Source: Nitrospinota bacterium
GTDB taxonomy: Bacteria; Nitrospinota; Nitrospinia; Nitrospinales; VA-1
Length of the DNA: 16,471 nucleotides
NCBI GenBank assembly: GCA_002731985.1
Contig: PCCT01000075.1
Location: 1-16,471 of the forward strand
Direction: 5' to 3'
The notes beneath the pieces are model-generated. The model was not told where the DNA came from. It saw nothing but the letters and a program-made list of their open reading frames with translations, and ran no database searches. This document shows, piece after piece, positions 1 through 6,228 of the stretch (positions are counted from its first letter, which is position 1; each line of letters opens with the position of its first letter). The translations under genes were made by a program, and so were the position numbers.

Positions 1-38
1 TGGGTGAGCTACATCTGAAAGAAATTTAATTAATGTTA

Positions 39-272
39 TTACTTCCAGCGGAATTTAAGCCACTCGCCCCGACCGGCAACGACCAGACCAAGTATTTGGA
101 TCCAGAACGGGCGAAGAACATGCTCCGGCTTGACGAAGTAGAGGATAAACATCATCCCGACACCCACCATGGTGATGGTTAGCCCGTTATAGGTCCACCT
201 CATCCCCTGGACGTACTTGTCTGGATCTTTAAGTTCTTTTTTGATTTCTGGTCTGAGTTCGATTTGCCACAT
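39..272 (-). CDS. Small two-helix membrane protein of unknown function, coupled to larE
   Basis: I do not recognise this 77-residue protein. It has a charged N-terminus (about residues 1-27, rich in Lys/Asp/Glu), then two hydrophobic stretches at about residues 30-47 (TITMVGVGMMFILYFV) and 53-67 (around PFWIQILGLVVAG), and ends in a basic tail, so it is probably an inner-membrane hairpin. Its ATG shares one base with the TGA stop of larE (TGATG), the usual sign of translational coupling, so the two proteins are very likely made together. No separate ribosome binding site is evident. The tight coupling supports a real gene despite its size. Its role could be to tether or assist LarE, or it may simply be co-transcribed; the sequence does not decide. 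Confidence 0.75.
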   Translation of the reverse strand: MWQIELRPEIKKELKDPDKYVQGMRWTYNGLTITMVGVGMMFILYFVKPEHVLRPFWIQILGLVVAGRGEWLKFRWK

Positions 273-1114
273 CAGCTAACAACCTCTTTTCCATTTTTAA
301 TCGTGTTCAAATCCAGCACGTCGTTCAAACTTCCTGAGCGGTAACCTTCCAGATCAACTGTGACGTACTGAAAACCTATTTCCCGCAATCGAAGGTTAAT
401 TTTTTCTGTCAGCCCGTTTTTCAGCAGACCAGGAATATCTTCCTGCGGTAGTTCGATGCGTGCCATATCACCATGGTGACGCACCCGGACTTGCCTGAAT
501 CCTTCCGCGAGTAATGCCCCCTCGGCTTGTTCGATCATCGACAACTTTTCAGTGGTGACAGGTTGACCATAAGGTATGCGCGAAGAAAGACAGGCCAACG
601 CTGGTTTTTCCCAGTTGGGCAGGTCCATTTCACGCGCAAGATCGCGAACGGCCTGCTTGTTGAATCCGAGTTCCGCTAGCGGACTGATAATGCCGGCCTC
701 ATTTGCAGCGGTGATTCCCGGTCGGTGGTCACCCAGGTCGTCCAGGTTTATTCCGTTAAGGATGCTGGTCAATTTATGTTCGGCGGCGACTTTGGAAAGT
801 TTGCCATATAATTCCGATTTGCAGTAATAGCATCGGTTCGCCGGGTTTTTCAGATAGTCGGGTGAAGACATTTCTTCAGTATGAATGATCCGGTGTTTGA
901 CACCCAGTGTTTCAGCCAGATGTTGGGCGGTTTGCAATTCTCTCTCAGGAACGCTGTCCGATTCTGCAGTAACAGCCAGAACCTTGTCGCCGAGAACCTT
1001 TTTCGCGACTGCCAGCACAAGGGTGCTATCTACTCCCCCGGAAAATGCAACCAAGGCGCTTCCCAACTCAGCTATTCTCGACTCCAGATCAAGACGTTTC
1101 TTTTCCAGTAACAT
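272..1114 (-). CDS. larE: LarE, ATP-dependent sulfur transferase for nickel-pincer nucleotide synthesis (three-cysteine type)
   Basis: The 280-residue protein is a PP-loop ATP pyrophosphatase of the LarE family. LarE adenylates the carboxylate of pyridinium-3,5-biscarboxylic acid mononucleotide and inserts sulfur, a step in making the nickel-pincer cofactor of lactate racemase (LarA) and relatives. The PP-loop SGGVDS is at residues 25-30. Three cysteines stand in the positions that matter for this family: Cys95 and Cys98 in NRCYYCKSELY and Cys175 in PALACLSSRIPYG. Single-cysteine LarE proteins give up their own sulfur; those with three cysteines are reported to bind a [4Fe-4S] cluster, which would make this a catalytic enzyme. 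No larA, larB or larC is in the window. The start ATG has no clear Shine-Dalgarno sequence. Downstream it overlaps a small membrane-protein gene by one base. The family call is firm; the physiological target is unknown. Confidence 0.92.
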   Translation of the reverse strand: MLLEKKRLDLESRIAELGSALVAFSGGVDSTLVLAVAKKVLGDKVLAVTAESDSVPERELQTAQHLAETLGVKHRIIHTEEMSSPDYLKNPANRCYYCKSELYGKLSKVAAEHKLTSILNGINLDDLGDHRPGITAANEAGIISPLAELGFNKQAVRDLAREMDLPNWEKPALACLSSRIPYGQPVTTEKLSMIEQAEGALLAEGFRQVRVRHHGDMARIELPQEDIPGLLKNGLTEKINLRLREIGFQYVTVDLEGYRSGSLNDVLDLNTIKNGKEVVS

Positions 1115-1182
1115 AATTACAAAATTATTTTAAGGAATTTAATATTGTTTTGCAGGTTAGCATAAGCAAAAGAGGAAAGAAA

Positions 1183-1216
1183 GAATCCGGGAACAGGTCG
1201 GGGTGTTCTCGGATTC
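1183..1216 (-). terminator. Strong hairpin, probable terminator of the moaA transcript
   Basis: The arms 1183-1195 (GAATCCGGGAACA) and 1204-1216 (TGTTCTCGGATTC) pair at 12 of 13 positions, the exception being a wobble-type pair, around an 8-base loop. Read on the minus strand the stem is followed by a pyrimidine-rich, T-rich run (TTTCTTTCCTCTTTT). This fits an imperfect intrinsic terminator about 270 bases after moaA and about 70 bases before larE. The T-run is interrupted, so efficiency is uncertain. On the plus strand the same hairpin lies directly before a purine-rich Shine-Dalgarno-like sequence. Confidence 0.5.
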
Positions 1217-1230
1217 CGGAGGAGGTGTAA

Positions 1231-1341
1231 ATGAAGGAGATAAAAATCTATCCCTCATATTTTTATGATCGCAGTGTTTTGGTAGATCAGCAATCCGAAT
1301 CGCAAAACATTATGAGTGGAACCCGAGCCTTCACCAGATAA
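1231..1341 (+). CDS. Possible 36-residue small ORF with a strong ribosome binding site
   Basis: An ATG at 1231 follows GGAGGAGGTG at 1218-1227, one of the best Shine-Dalgarno matches in the window; the first GGAGG sits 8 bases from the ATG. The ORF encodes MKEIKIYPSYFYDRSVLVDQ and 16 further residues, ending at TAA 1339-1341. There is no obvious transmembrane segment or known motif. It lies alone on the plus strand between the minus-strand genes moaA and larE, so it would need its own promoter, which I cannot identify. The hairpin at 1183-1216 ends only one base before the Shine-Dalgarno. It may be a real small protein or a chance match; I lean to uncertain. Confidence 0.25.
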   Translation: MKEIKIYPSYFYDRSVLVDQQSESQNIMSGTRAFTR

Positions 1342-1486
1342 TAGAATTTGAAATTTGAGTTTGTGTTTAACGCTTAATATATTAACGAGTTACAGATGGA
1401 GTGAGGAAGTTTGTTTTCGGGGTTTAAACAGAATATACACAAAGAGAGGCAGGAATAGGGTGGTTTGCGATCACGCGAAAAAGAAA

Positions 1487-2500
1487 CTAGCCGCCGATGG
1501 CATGCATGGCGCGTTGCGGGCGTTCGAAATCATCCAGGTTGATCTTGTGACCGGGTTCTTTAATGAGTACCGCGTCTTGGATGGCTTTCACGATGTCTTC
1601 ATCGGACGCGCCGCCACGGATCAGAGCCTTGAGGTCTGTTTCATCGGTGGAGAACAGGCAGGTACGCAGTTTACCGTTAGCTGTCATACGGATGCGGTTG
1701 CAATGGTCGCAGAACGGATTGCTCACGGCTGTAATGATGCCAATGCGTCCTTTGCCATCGGCGAAATCGTATTCGCTGGCGGGACCAATTTCCAGGGAAT
1801 TTTCGACAGGCACCAATTCGTGTTTTTTCTTGATGAGATCAATAATTTCATGACCAAACAATACCTTGTCGCGTTCCCAGGTTTGGTCAGAGTCCAAAGG
1901 CATGAACTCGATAAAACGGACTTCAAATCCGTCAGACCGTCCCATTTCAATAAGCCCTATGATTTCCGATTCCGAGAAATTCCGCATCGCAACGGCGTTG
2001 ATCTTGATTGATTTGAATCCTTCTTCCGCTGAGGTTTTGATTCCTTCCAAAACTTCTTTAAGGCAGTCCCGACGGTTAACATGCAGAAACTTTTCAGGAT
2101 CCAGTGCGTCGAGACTAATGTTGAGTCGTTTGAGTCCGGCTTCCTTCAGAGCTTTTGCGTGGTCTTTGAGGAAAAAAGCGTTGGTAGTCATAGCGACATC
2201 TTCAATTCCCTCGACCTGAGTCAGCATGCGGATGAGAACCGGCAGGTCCTTGCGCATGAGAGGCTCGCCTCCCGTGAGCCGCAATCGTTTGATTCCCTGG
2301 CTCGCCCCGACTTGAGCAACACGGGTAATTTCCTCGAAGGTGAGTAAATTGTCGCGGGGCATGAATTCCACGTTGTCTGCGGGCATGCAATAGGTACAAC
2401 GAAAATTACAGCGATCGGTGACAGAAATCCGCAAATTCACGATGGTTCGACCCATTCCATCGACCAGTTTCTGCTCGTTATTTTCCGTTGAAGTCGTCAC
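1487..2500 (-). CDS. moaA: MoaA, GTP 3',8-cyclase (molybdenum cofactor synthesis)
   Basis: MoaA is a radical SAM enzyme that, with MoaC, converts GTP to cyclic pyranopterin monophosphate, the first step of molybdopterin synthesis in the cytoplasm. The 337-residue length is normal. The radical SAM motif CNFRCTYC gives Cys31, Cys35 and Cys38; the SAM-binding GGEP motif is at 77-80. The C-terminal [4Fe-4S] site that holds GTP is CDHCNRIR followed by LRTCLF, giving Cys264, Cys267 and Cys281 (CX2CX13C). The chain ends in MHAIGG; the terminal Gly-Gly is needed for activity in characterised MoaA proteins. The start is GTG at 2500, with GGAG at 2507-2510 six bases upstream; an ATG overlapping it is out of frame. 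No other moa or mog gene is in the window. A structured leader and promoter lie upstream. Confidence 0.97.
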   Translation of the reverse strand: MTTSTENNEQKLVDGMGRTIVNLRISVTDRCNFRCTYCMPADNVEFMPRDNLLTFEEITRVAQVGASQGIKRLRLTGGEPLMRKDLPVLIRMLTQVEGIEDVAMTTNAFFLKDHAKALKEAGLKRLNISLDALDPEKFLHVNRRDCLKEVLEGIKTSAEEGFKSIKINAVAMRNFSESEIIGLIEMGRSDGFEVRFIEFMPLDSDQTWERDKVLFGHEIIDLIKKKHELVPVENSLEIGPASEYDFADGKGRIGIITAVSNPFCDHCNRIRMTANGKLRTCLFSTDETDLKALIRGGASDEDIVKAIQDAVLIKEPGHKINLDDFERPQRAMHAIGG

Positions 2501-2526
2501 ATCGCTCTCCTTAAATAATCTTCTAT

Positions 2527-2602
2527 AAGCCTGCCAACAGTAGCTTTCAGGGACACGGCCCCATTCGTTGTGAGGAACAGCAATCCTCCCATAAAATCCG
2601 TG
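2527..2602 (-). promoter_or_regulatory. Structured 5' leader of moaA, possible cis-regulatory RNA
   Basis: If transcription starts from the promoter at 2617-2646, moaA has a leader of about 110 bases. On the minus strand it can form an outer stem CACGG/CCGTG (2598-2602 with 2554-2558) enclosing GAGG/CCTC (2585-2588 with 2572-2575). A second hairpin follows, AAGC-TA-CTG-TTGG-CAG-GCTT (2546 to 2527), ending 17 bases before the GGAG ribosome binding site. moaA leaders often carry a molybdenum cofactor riboswitch (Moco RNA motif), but I could not match this sequence to that consensus and the individual stems are short. It is offered as a candidate structure only. Confidence 0.3.
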
Positions 2603-2616
2603 CTTTGAGTGAAATA

Positions 2617-2646
2617 ATTATATCCTTTTTGTTTGGATTATGCACA
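2617..2646 (-). promoter_or_regulatory. Candidate sigma70 promoter for moaA
   Basis: On the minus strand there is a perfect TATAAT at 2617-2622. A weak -35 (TGTGCA, 3 of 6) lies 18 bases upstream at 2641-2646. The predicted start would be near 2610, giving a leader of about 110 bases. The -10 is strong and the -35 is poor. Confidence 0.45.
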
Positions 2647-2686
2647 CGATTAGTTTAAATTGTTGCTTACCCCGGCTTCAAATAAT

Positions 2687-2720
2687 GCGCTGTCCGGTAA
2701 CGGATACGGCACCTCAGCGT
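2687..2720. other. Hairpin with GNRA-type loop between the divergent moaA and SUF promoters
   Basis: On the plus strand GCGCTG (2687-2692) pairs with CAGCGT (2715-2720). TCCG (2693-2696) stacks on it and pairs with CGGA (2701-2704) around a GTAA tetraloop. A ten-base bulge (TACGGCACCT) lies on the 3' side. The loop is of GNRA type only when read on the plus strand. It sits outside both predicted transcripts, so it may be part of an unrecognised small RNA, a DNA site, or chance. Confidence 0.25.
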
Positions 2721-2810
2721 CAGCTGCGGGATATGTCAGGATTTGTTAATTATAAAGAACTTTAAGGACTTGCAAGCATCTAATCAGAGACCGGTTCAGG
2801 GCAGGATCAT

Positions 2811-2839
2811 TTGAGTTTCTCTTGGCGATAACCTATAAT
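2811..2839 (+). promoter_or_regulatory. Strong candidate sigma70 promoter for the SUF operon
   Basis: TTGAGT (2811-2816, 4 of 6) and a perfect TATAAT (2834-2839) are separated by exactly 17 bases. The start would be near 2846, about 95 bases before the preferred start codon of the first SUF gene. It diverges from the moaA promoter with about 170 bases between the two -35 elements. Confidence 0.6.
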
Positions 2840-2872
2840 AAACAAAGGTTTTTCCAAATGTTAAAGGCTAAA

Positions 2873-2912
2873 GGGAATTGTTTGACGAGTTCCCAAGTCG
2901 GGTGTAATACCC
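2873..2912 (+). promoter_or_regulatory. Second possible promoter and two small hairpins in the SUF leader
   Basis: TTGACG (2882-2887) and TAATAC (2905-2910) have a 17-base spacer and could be a second, weaker promoter. The same stretch holds two short inverted repeats: GGGAA (2873-2877) with TTCCC (2890-2894), and GGGT (2900-2903) with ACCC (2909-2912). The second covers the putative -10 and could be an operator for a regulator such as an IscR/SufR type repressor; I see no recognised consensus for either. Confidence 0.3.
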
Positions 2913-2940
2913 AAATAGCATGACGTAGAGGATGTCTGGA

Positions 2941-3687
2941 ATGACTGTTGTAGAAGAAAAATTTTCCAAAAAATTTGATGAGGCCGCTACTCAGCCGAAG
3001 TATCGAGGTGCGTACGATATGGACGATGCCGGGGATAAGGGCATGGCATTTGTTGAAGCCAAATTCAAGGACACCAAGGCATACTGGCTGGTCGATGGGA
3101 TTGAAGACCGTGTTTACAGCGCGAAATTTTTTGCCTACGGTGGGAAAGTTTCGGTCGCTATTGGCGAAACACTTTGTTCTATGGTCAAGGGACTCACAGT
3201 GGACGAGGCCTGTTCGTTGAAAGGGGAAGATGTTGAGGCTTTTCTCAGGGACGAGCCGGAGGTTCCCGCTGTTCCGGAATCGAAGCAGAAGGCGTTTGCC
3301 AATGTCGAAGAGCTATTGAAAATTGTCCAGCAGGAATATCCTGCCGCTAAAGCTGTGGCGGAAGCGAGCGCGTCAATAAATAAGGATGATGTGAAGGCCG
3401 CGTCTTTTGCCGAACTGTCCATGGCCGAACAGGCCTGGCTGGGGTTGAGCAAGGAAGACCAGATTACGCAAATCAACATGGTGCTTGATGAAAAAGTACG
3501 CCCGGCATTGATGGCCGATGGCGGCAACGTTCAGGTTCTCGATGTTGTTGAAGGTGAAAAAATTATGATCCAGTATCAGGGTGCGTGCGGCAGTTGTGGA
3601 TCTTCTTTAGGATCCACACTTTCGTTTATGGAGCAAGCCCTGCGTAAAGATATTTATAATGAACTGATAGTTGTTCCCAATATGTAG
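2941..3687 (+). CDS. NifU-like protein: cysteine-poor IscU-type domain fused to a C-terminal Nfu domain
   Basis: First gene of the SUF operon, probably a cluster carrier. Numbering here starts at an in-frame ATG at 2932 (251 residues); I prefer ATG 2941 because AGAGG ends 9 bases before it, whereas it abuts the ATG at 2932. Residues about 10-145 follow the IscU/NifU-N fold (VDGIEDRVYSAKFFAYGG and MVKGLTVDEACSLKGEDVEAFL match IscU IIEDARFKTYGCG and WVKGKSLDEAQAIKNTDIAEEL). The three IscU cluster cysteines are missing: the GCG position reads GGK, and there is no cysteine before Cys82. Residues about 180-251 are a standard Nfu domain (ALMADGGNVQVLDV, then CGSCGS with Cys219 and Cys222), which in relatives binds [4Fe-4S] at a dimer interface. 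It probably carries clusters rather than building them on the N-terminal domain. A separate SufU is in the same operon. Confidence 0.85.
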   Translation: MTVVEEKFSKKFDEAATQPKYRGAYDMDDAGDKGMAFVEAKFKDTKAYWLVDGIEDRVYSAKFFAYGGKVSVAIGETLCSMVKGLTVDEACSLKGEDVEAFLRDEPEVPAVPESKQKAFANVEELLKIVQQEYPAAKAVAEASASINKDDVKAASFAELSMAEQAWLGLSKEDQITQINMVLDEKVRPALMADGGNVQVLDVVEGEKIMIQYQGACGSCGSSLGSTLSFMEQALRKDIYNELIVVPNM

Positions 3688-3710
3688 GTTTCCCGAGAGT
3701 TTTACTGGGT

Positions 3711-3784
3711 GTCGTGCTGAGCTTGTCGCTTGTGCCGCGCTAAGCGGTAAAGCATGCACCCTTCGACGGGGCTCAGGGCGACAG
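3711..3784. repeat. Palindromic intergenic repeat, copy A, upstream of sufB
   Basis: The outer arms GTCGTGCTGAGC (3711-3722) and GCTCAGGGCGAC (3771-3782) pair at 10 of 12 positions. They resemble the widespread bacterial CCTGAGC...GAAGGG type of intergenic repeat (CCCTTCGACGGGGCTCAGG at 3759-3777). Inside is a small hairpin CCGC-GCTAA-GCGG (3735-3747). The 26-base core at 3727-3752 recurs at 5381-5406 with 24 of 26 identities. Confidence 0.75.
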
Positions 3785-3858
3785 TGCTTTTTCAGTAACC
3801 AGTGATCAATCTTAACAACACTACAAATCCCCTTTATCAGAAGAGAGAAAACATATAC

Positions 3859-5307
3859 ATGGAATCCAAAGACAACTCTGTTTCTGAAGCTCTGGATAAT
3901 GAATACAAGTACGGATTCGTTACCGATGTCGAGTCCGATACTTTTGCCAAGGGTCTCAATGAAGAAGTGGTTCGAGCGATCTCTAAGAAGAAGAAAGAAC
4001 CAGAGTTCATGCTTAACTTCAGACTCAAGGCCTACGAGAAATGGCTGACAATGAAGGAGCCTGTCTGGCCGAATGTTCAGTATCCACCGATTGATTTTCA
4101 GAACATATCGTATTATTCAGAGCCAAAACAAAAAAAGAAACTGGACAGTCTGGACGAGGTGGACCCGGAAATCCTCAACACTTTCGAAAAACTGGGAATC
4201 CCTCTGGAAGAACAGAAAAAGCTGGCCAACGTTGCCGTCGATGCGGTGTTCGATAGTGTCAGCGTTGCGACCACGCACAAAAAGAAACTGATGGAAGTGG
4301 GCATTATTTTCTGCCCCATCTCCGAGGCACTGAATGACTATCCTGAACTGATCGAAGAGTATCTGGGAACCGTCGTGCCGGTAGGTGATAATTTTTATGC
4401 GGCGTTGAACAGCGCGGTGTTTACAGACGGATCGTTTGTTTACATACCGCCTGATACCATTTCCCCGATGGAAATATCGACTTATTTCAGAATTAATACC
4501 GAGGAAACTGGGCAGTTCGAGCGCACGTTGATCATTTGTGCAGAGAACAGTTACGTCTCTTACCTTGAAGGTTGCACCGCACCGCAGTTCGATACCAATC
4601 AGTTGCATGCCGCTGTGGTCGAACTGGTAACTCTGGACAACGCCGAAATCAAATATAGTACGGTGCAGAACTGGTACGCGGGCGATCCTGAAACAGGTAA
4701 GGGTGGAATCTATAATTTTGTGACCAAGCGCGGAAAATGCCAGGGCGAAAAATCAAAGATTTCATGGACGCAAGTGGAAACAGGATCGGCCATCACATGG
4801 AAATATCCAAGTTGTATCCTGCAAGGGGACGGTTCAGTGGGCGAATTTTATTCTGTCGCTCTGACCAATGGACATATGCAGGCGGATACAGGAACCAAAA
4901 TGATGCATATCGGCAAAAACACGCGGTCCAGTATCATTTCAAAAGGTATTTCAGCCGACCATTCGAGCAACAGCTATCGTGGTCTGGTCAGGGTGGGTAA
5001 AAGCGCGACCAACGCAAGAAACTATACACAGTGTGACAGTATGCTGGTCGGGGATCAATCCAGCGCCCACACATTTCCATACATAGAAACGGGAAACAGT
5101 TCTCTACAGATAGAACACGAAGCATCCACTTCCAAGATCAGCGAAGAGCAGTTGTTCTATTTTGAACAACGAGGCATCTCGCGGGAAAATGCAATCGCCA
5201 CTATCATTAATGGATTCTGTAAGGATGTCTTTAAACAGCTTCCTATGGAATTCGCAGTGGAAGCGCAAAAACTCCTCACTCTGAAACTGGAAAACAGCGT
5301 CGGTTGA
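3859..5307 (+). CDS. sufB: SufB, Fe-S cluster scaffold subunit of SufBCD
   Basis: SufB forms the SufBC2D complex on which Fe-S clusters are assembled in the cytoplasm. From ATG 3859 the protein has 482 residues, close to the usual 480-495. The frame stays open to a GTG at 3802, but the extra 19 residues are unlike SufB N-termini and come from the tail of the repeat region, whereas the product from 3859 quickly reaches the conserved EYKYGF and [10 protein letters not shown] segments; AGAAGAGAG lies about ten bases upstream. Cys392 in [10 protein letters not shown] matches E. coli SufB Cys405, the persulfide acceptor, and Glu421 in IEHEAS matches Glu434. The C-terminus ([20 protein letters not shown]) is near identical to that of other SufB proteins. 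Palindromic repeats flank the gene, giving gaps of about 170 bases on each side within the operon. Confidence 0.97.
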   Translation: MESKDNSVSEALDNEYKYGFVTDVESDTFAKGLNEEVVRAISKKKKEPEFMLNFRLKAYEKWLTMKEPVWPNVQYPPIDFQNISYYSEPKQKKKLDSLDEVDPEILNTFEKLGIPLEEQKKLANVAVDAVFDSVSVATTHKKKLMEVGIIFCPISEALNDYPELIEEYLGTVVPVGDNFYAALNSAVFTDGSFVYIPPDTISPMEISTYFRINTEETGQFERTLIICAENSYVSYLEGCTAPQFDTNQLHAAVVELVTLDNAEIKYSTVQNWYAGDPETGKGGIYNFVTKRGKCQGEKSKISWTQVETGSAITWKYPSCILQGDGSVGEFYSVALTNGHMQADTGTKMMHIGKNTRSSIISKGISADHSSNSYRGLVRVGKSATNARNYTQCDSMLVGDQSSAHTFPYIETGNSSLQIEHEASTSKISEEQLFYFEQRGISRENAIATIINGFCKDVFKQLPMEFAVEAQKLLTLKLENSVG

Positions 5308-5324
5308 TTGAGACCCAATACCGA

Positions 5325-5412
5325 GACCCTTCGCTTTGCTCAGGATGACCGGATAGTTGGCTCTGTCATTCTGAACGGAGTGCTTGTGCCGCGATAAGCG
5401 GTAAAGAATCTG
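5325..5412. repeat. Palindromic intergenic repeat, copy B, downstream of sufB
   Basis: Two facing half-elements. The left, 5325-5349, reads GACCCTTCGCTTTGCTCAGG then ATGAC. The right begins GTCATTCTGAACGGAG at 5365. Together they form a loose inverted repeat of the GTCATCCTGAGC/GAAGGG type. The right half contains CTTGTGCCGCGATAAGCGG (5383-5401), with hairpin CCGC-GATAA-GCGG, almost the same as the core in copy A. A run of eight T follows at 5413-5420 but is 11 bases from the hairpin, so it is not a textbook terminator. The elements lie inside the SUF operon. Confidence 0.75.
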
Positions 5413-5472
5413 TTTTTTTTGTGCCCCTGATGGGTATATCGAAGCACACTTTATAAATTAGGAATTTATTTA

Positions 5473-6219
5473 ATGTTAGAAATAAAAGATTTGCATGCTG
5501 GATTCGAAGGAACTGAAATCCTGAAGGGAATTTCCCTTTCTATAAACAAGGGGGAGACCCATGCCATTATGGGACCCAACGGTTCGGGGAAAAGCACTCT
5601 GGCTAAAATTCTGTCGGGTCATCCTTCATATGAAGTGTTTTCCGGCGAAGTTATATATGAAGGTAAAAATCTTCTCGACTTGAGTGCCGAAGACCGTTCT
5701 CTGGCCGGTGTGTTCATGGGGTTTCAGTATCCGGTCGAAATTCCTGGTGTGAACAACGCAGAGTTCCTGCGCATGGCTTACAATGCCCGGTTGGTTAATG
5801 AGGGAAAAGATGAATTGGATCCACTGGACTTCGATGACATTCTTCAAGAGAAGATGGACCTGCTCGGAATGGAAAATAAATATAAAGAACGAAACTGTAA
5901 CGACGGATTCTCTGGTGGTGAAAAGAAGAAAAATGAAATTCTTCAAATGGCCATCTTAAAACCTGCGTTGTCTGTTCTTGATGAAACCGATTCCGGGTTG
6001 GATATCGATGCCTTGCGCGTGGTCGCTAATGGAGTCAATAAACTTAATAATGAGAACAATGCTCTGATTCTGATCACTCACTATCAGCGACTGCTCGATT
6101 ACATTAAGCCCGATTTTGTTCACGTGCTCAGTCATGGCAAAATCATTAAATCCGGTGGCAAGGAGCTCGCGCATGAGTTGGAAGCGCAGGGTTACGACTG
6201 GTTGACCACGACGAATTGA
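5473..6219 (+). CDS. sufC: SufC, ABC-type ATPase of the SufBCD scaffold
   Basis: SufC is the cytosolic ATPase that drives conformational change in SufBCD during cluster assembly; it is not a transporter. The 248 residues contain Walker A GPNGSGKS at 34-41, the Q-loop in GFQYP with Gln85, the ABC signature in the SufC-specific form FSGGEKKKNE at 146-155, Walker B LSVLDE with Glu171, the D-loop SGLD and the switch His203 in ITHYQ. AGGA lies nine bases before the ATG. It follows sufB after a repeat-filled gap and precedes sufD by nine bases, so sufC and sufD are tightly linked. All catalytic residues expected for the family are present. Confidence 0.98.
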   Translation: MLEIKDLHAGFEGTEILKGISLSINKGETHAIMGPNGSGKSTLAKILSGHPSYEVFSGEVIYEGKNLLDLSAEDRSLAGVFMGFQYPVEIPGVNNAEFLRMAYNARLVNEGKDELDPLDFDDILQEKMDLLGMENKYKERNCNDGFSGGEKKKNEILQMAILKPALSVLDETDSGLDIDALRVVANGVNKLNNENNALILITHYQRLLDYIKPDFVHVLSHGKIIKSGGKELAHELEAQGYDWLTTTN

Positions 6220-6228
6220 GGAGATTTC

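Larger units (their letters stand above)
1115..1486. other. Intergenic region between moaA and larE
   Basis: This 372-base gap contains the hairpin at 1183-1216 and the possible small ORF at 1231-1341. The remainder is AT-rich. A 12-base perfect palindrome, TTAATATATTAA, lies at 1374-1385. A larE promoter must lie between the hairpin and 1114 if the hairpin terminates transcription; the best match I find there on the minus strand is poor (TTGCTT, 17 bases, AATATT), so I do not call it. Confidence 0.5.

Noticed and set aside
1355..2011. A 218-codon plus-strand ORF opposite moaA
   Set aside because: It lies mostly antisense to moaA, which has every expected motif. Its protein has no recognisable domain, so it is a shadow frame.
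2527..2602. A firm call of a Moco riboswitch upstream of moaA
   Set aside because: I could not match the conserved bases of that class from sequence alone, and the stems are short. It is kept only as a candidate structure.
4117..4608. A 163-codon minus-strand ORF inside sufB
   Set aside because: sufB is continuous and conserved through this stretch, so the reverse frame is a by-product.
5389..5420. Hairpin plus eight T after sufB as an intrinsic terminator
   Set aside because: The stem has only four pairs and is 11 bases from the T-run. It lies between sufB and sufC, which are expected to be co-transcribed, and is better explained as part of the repeat.
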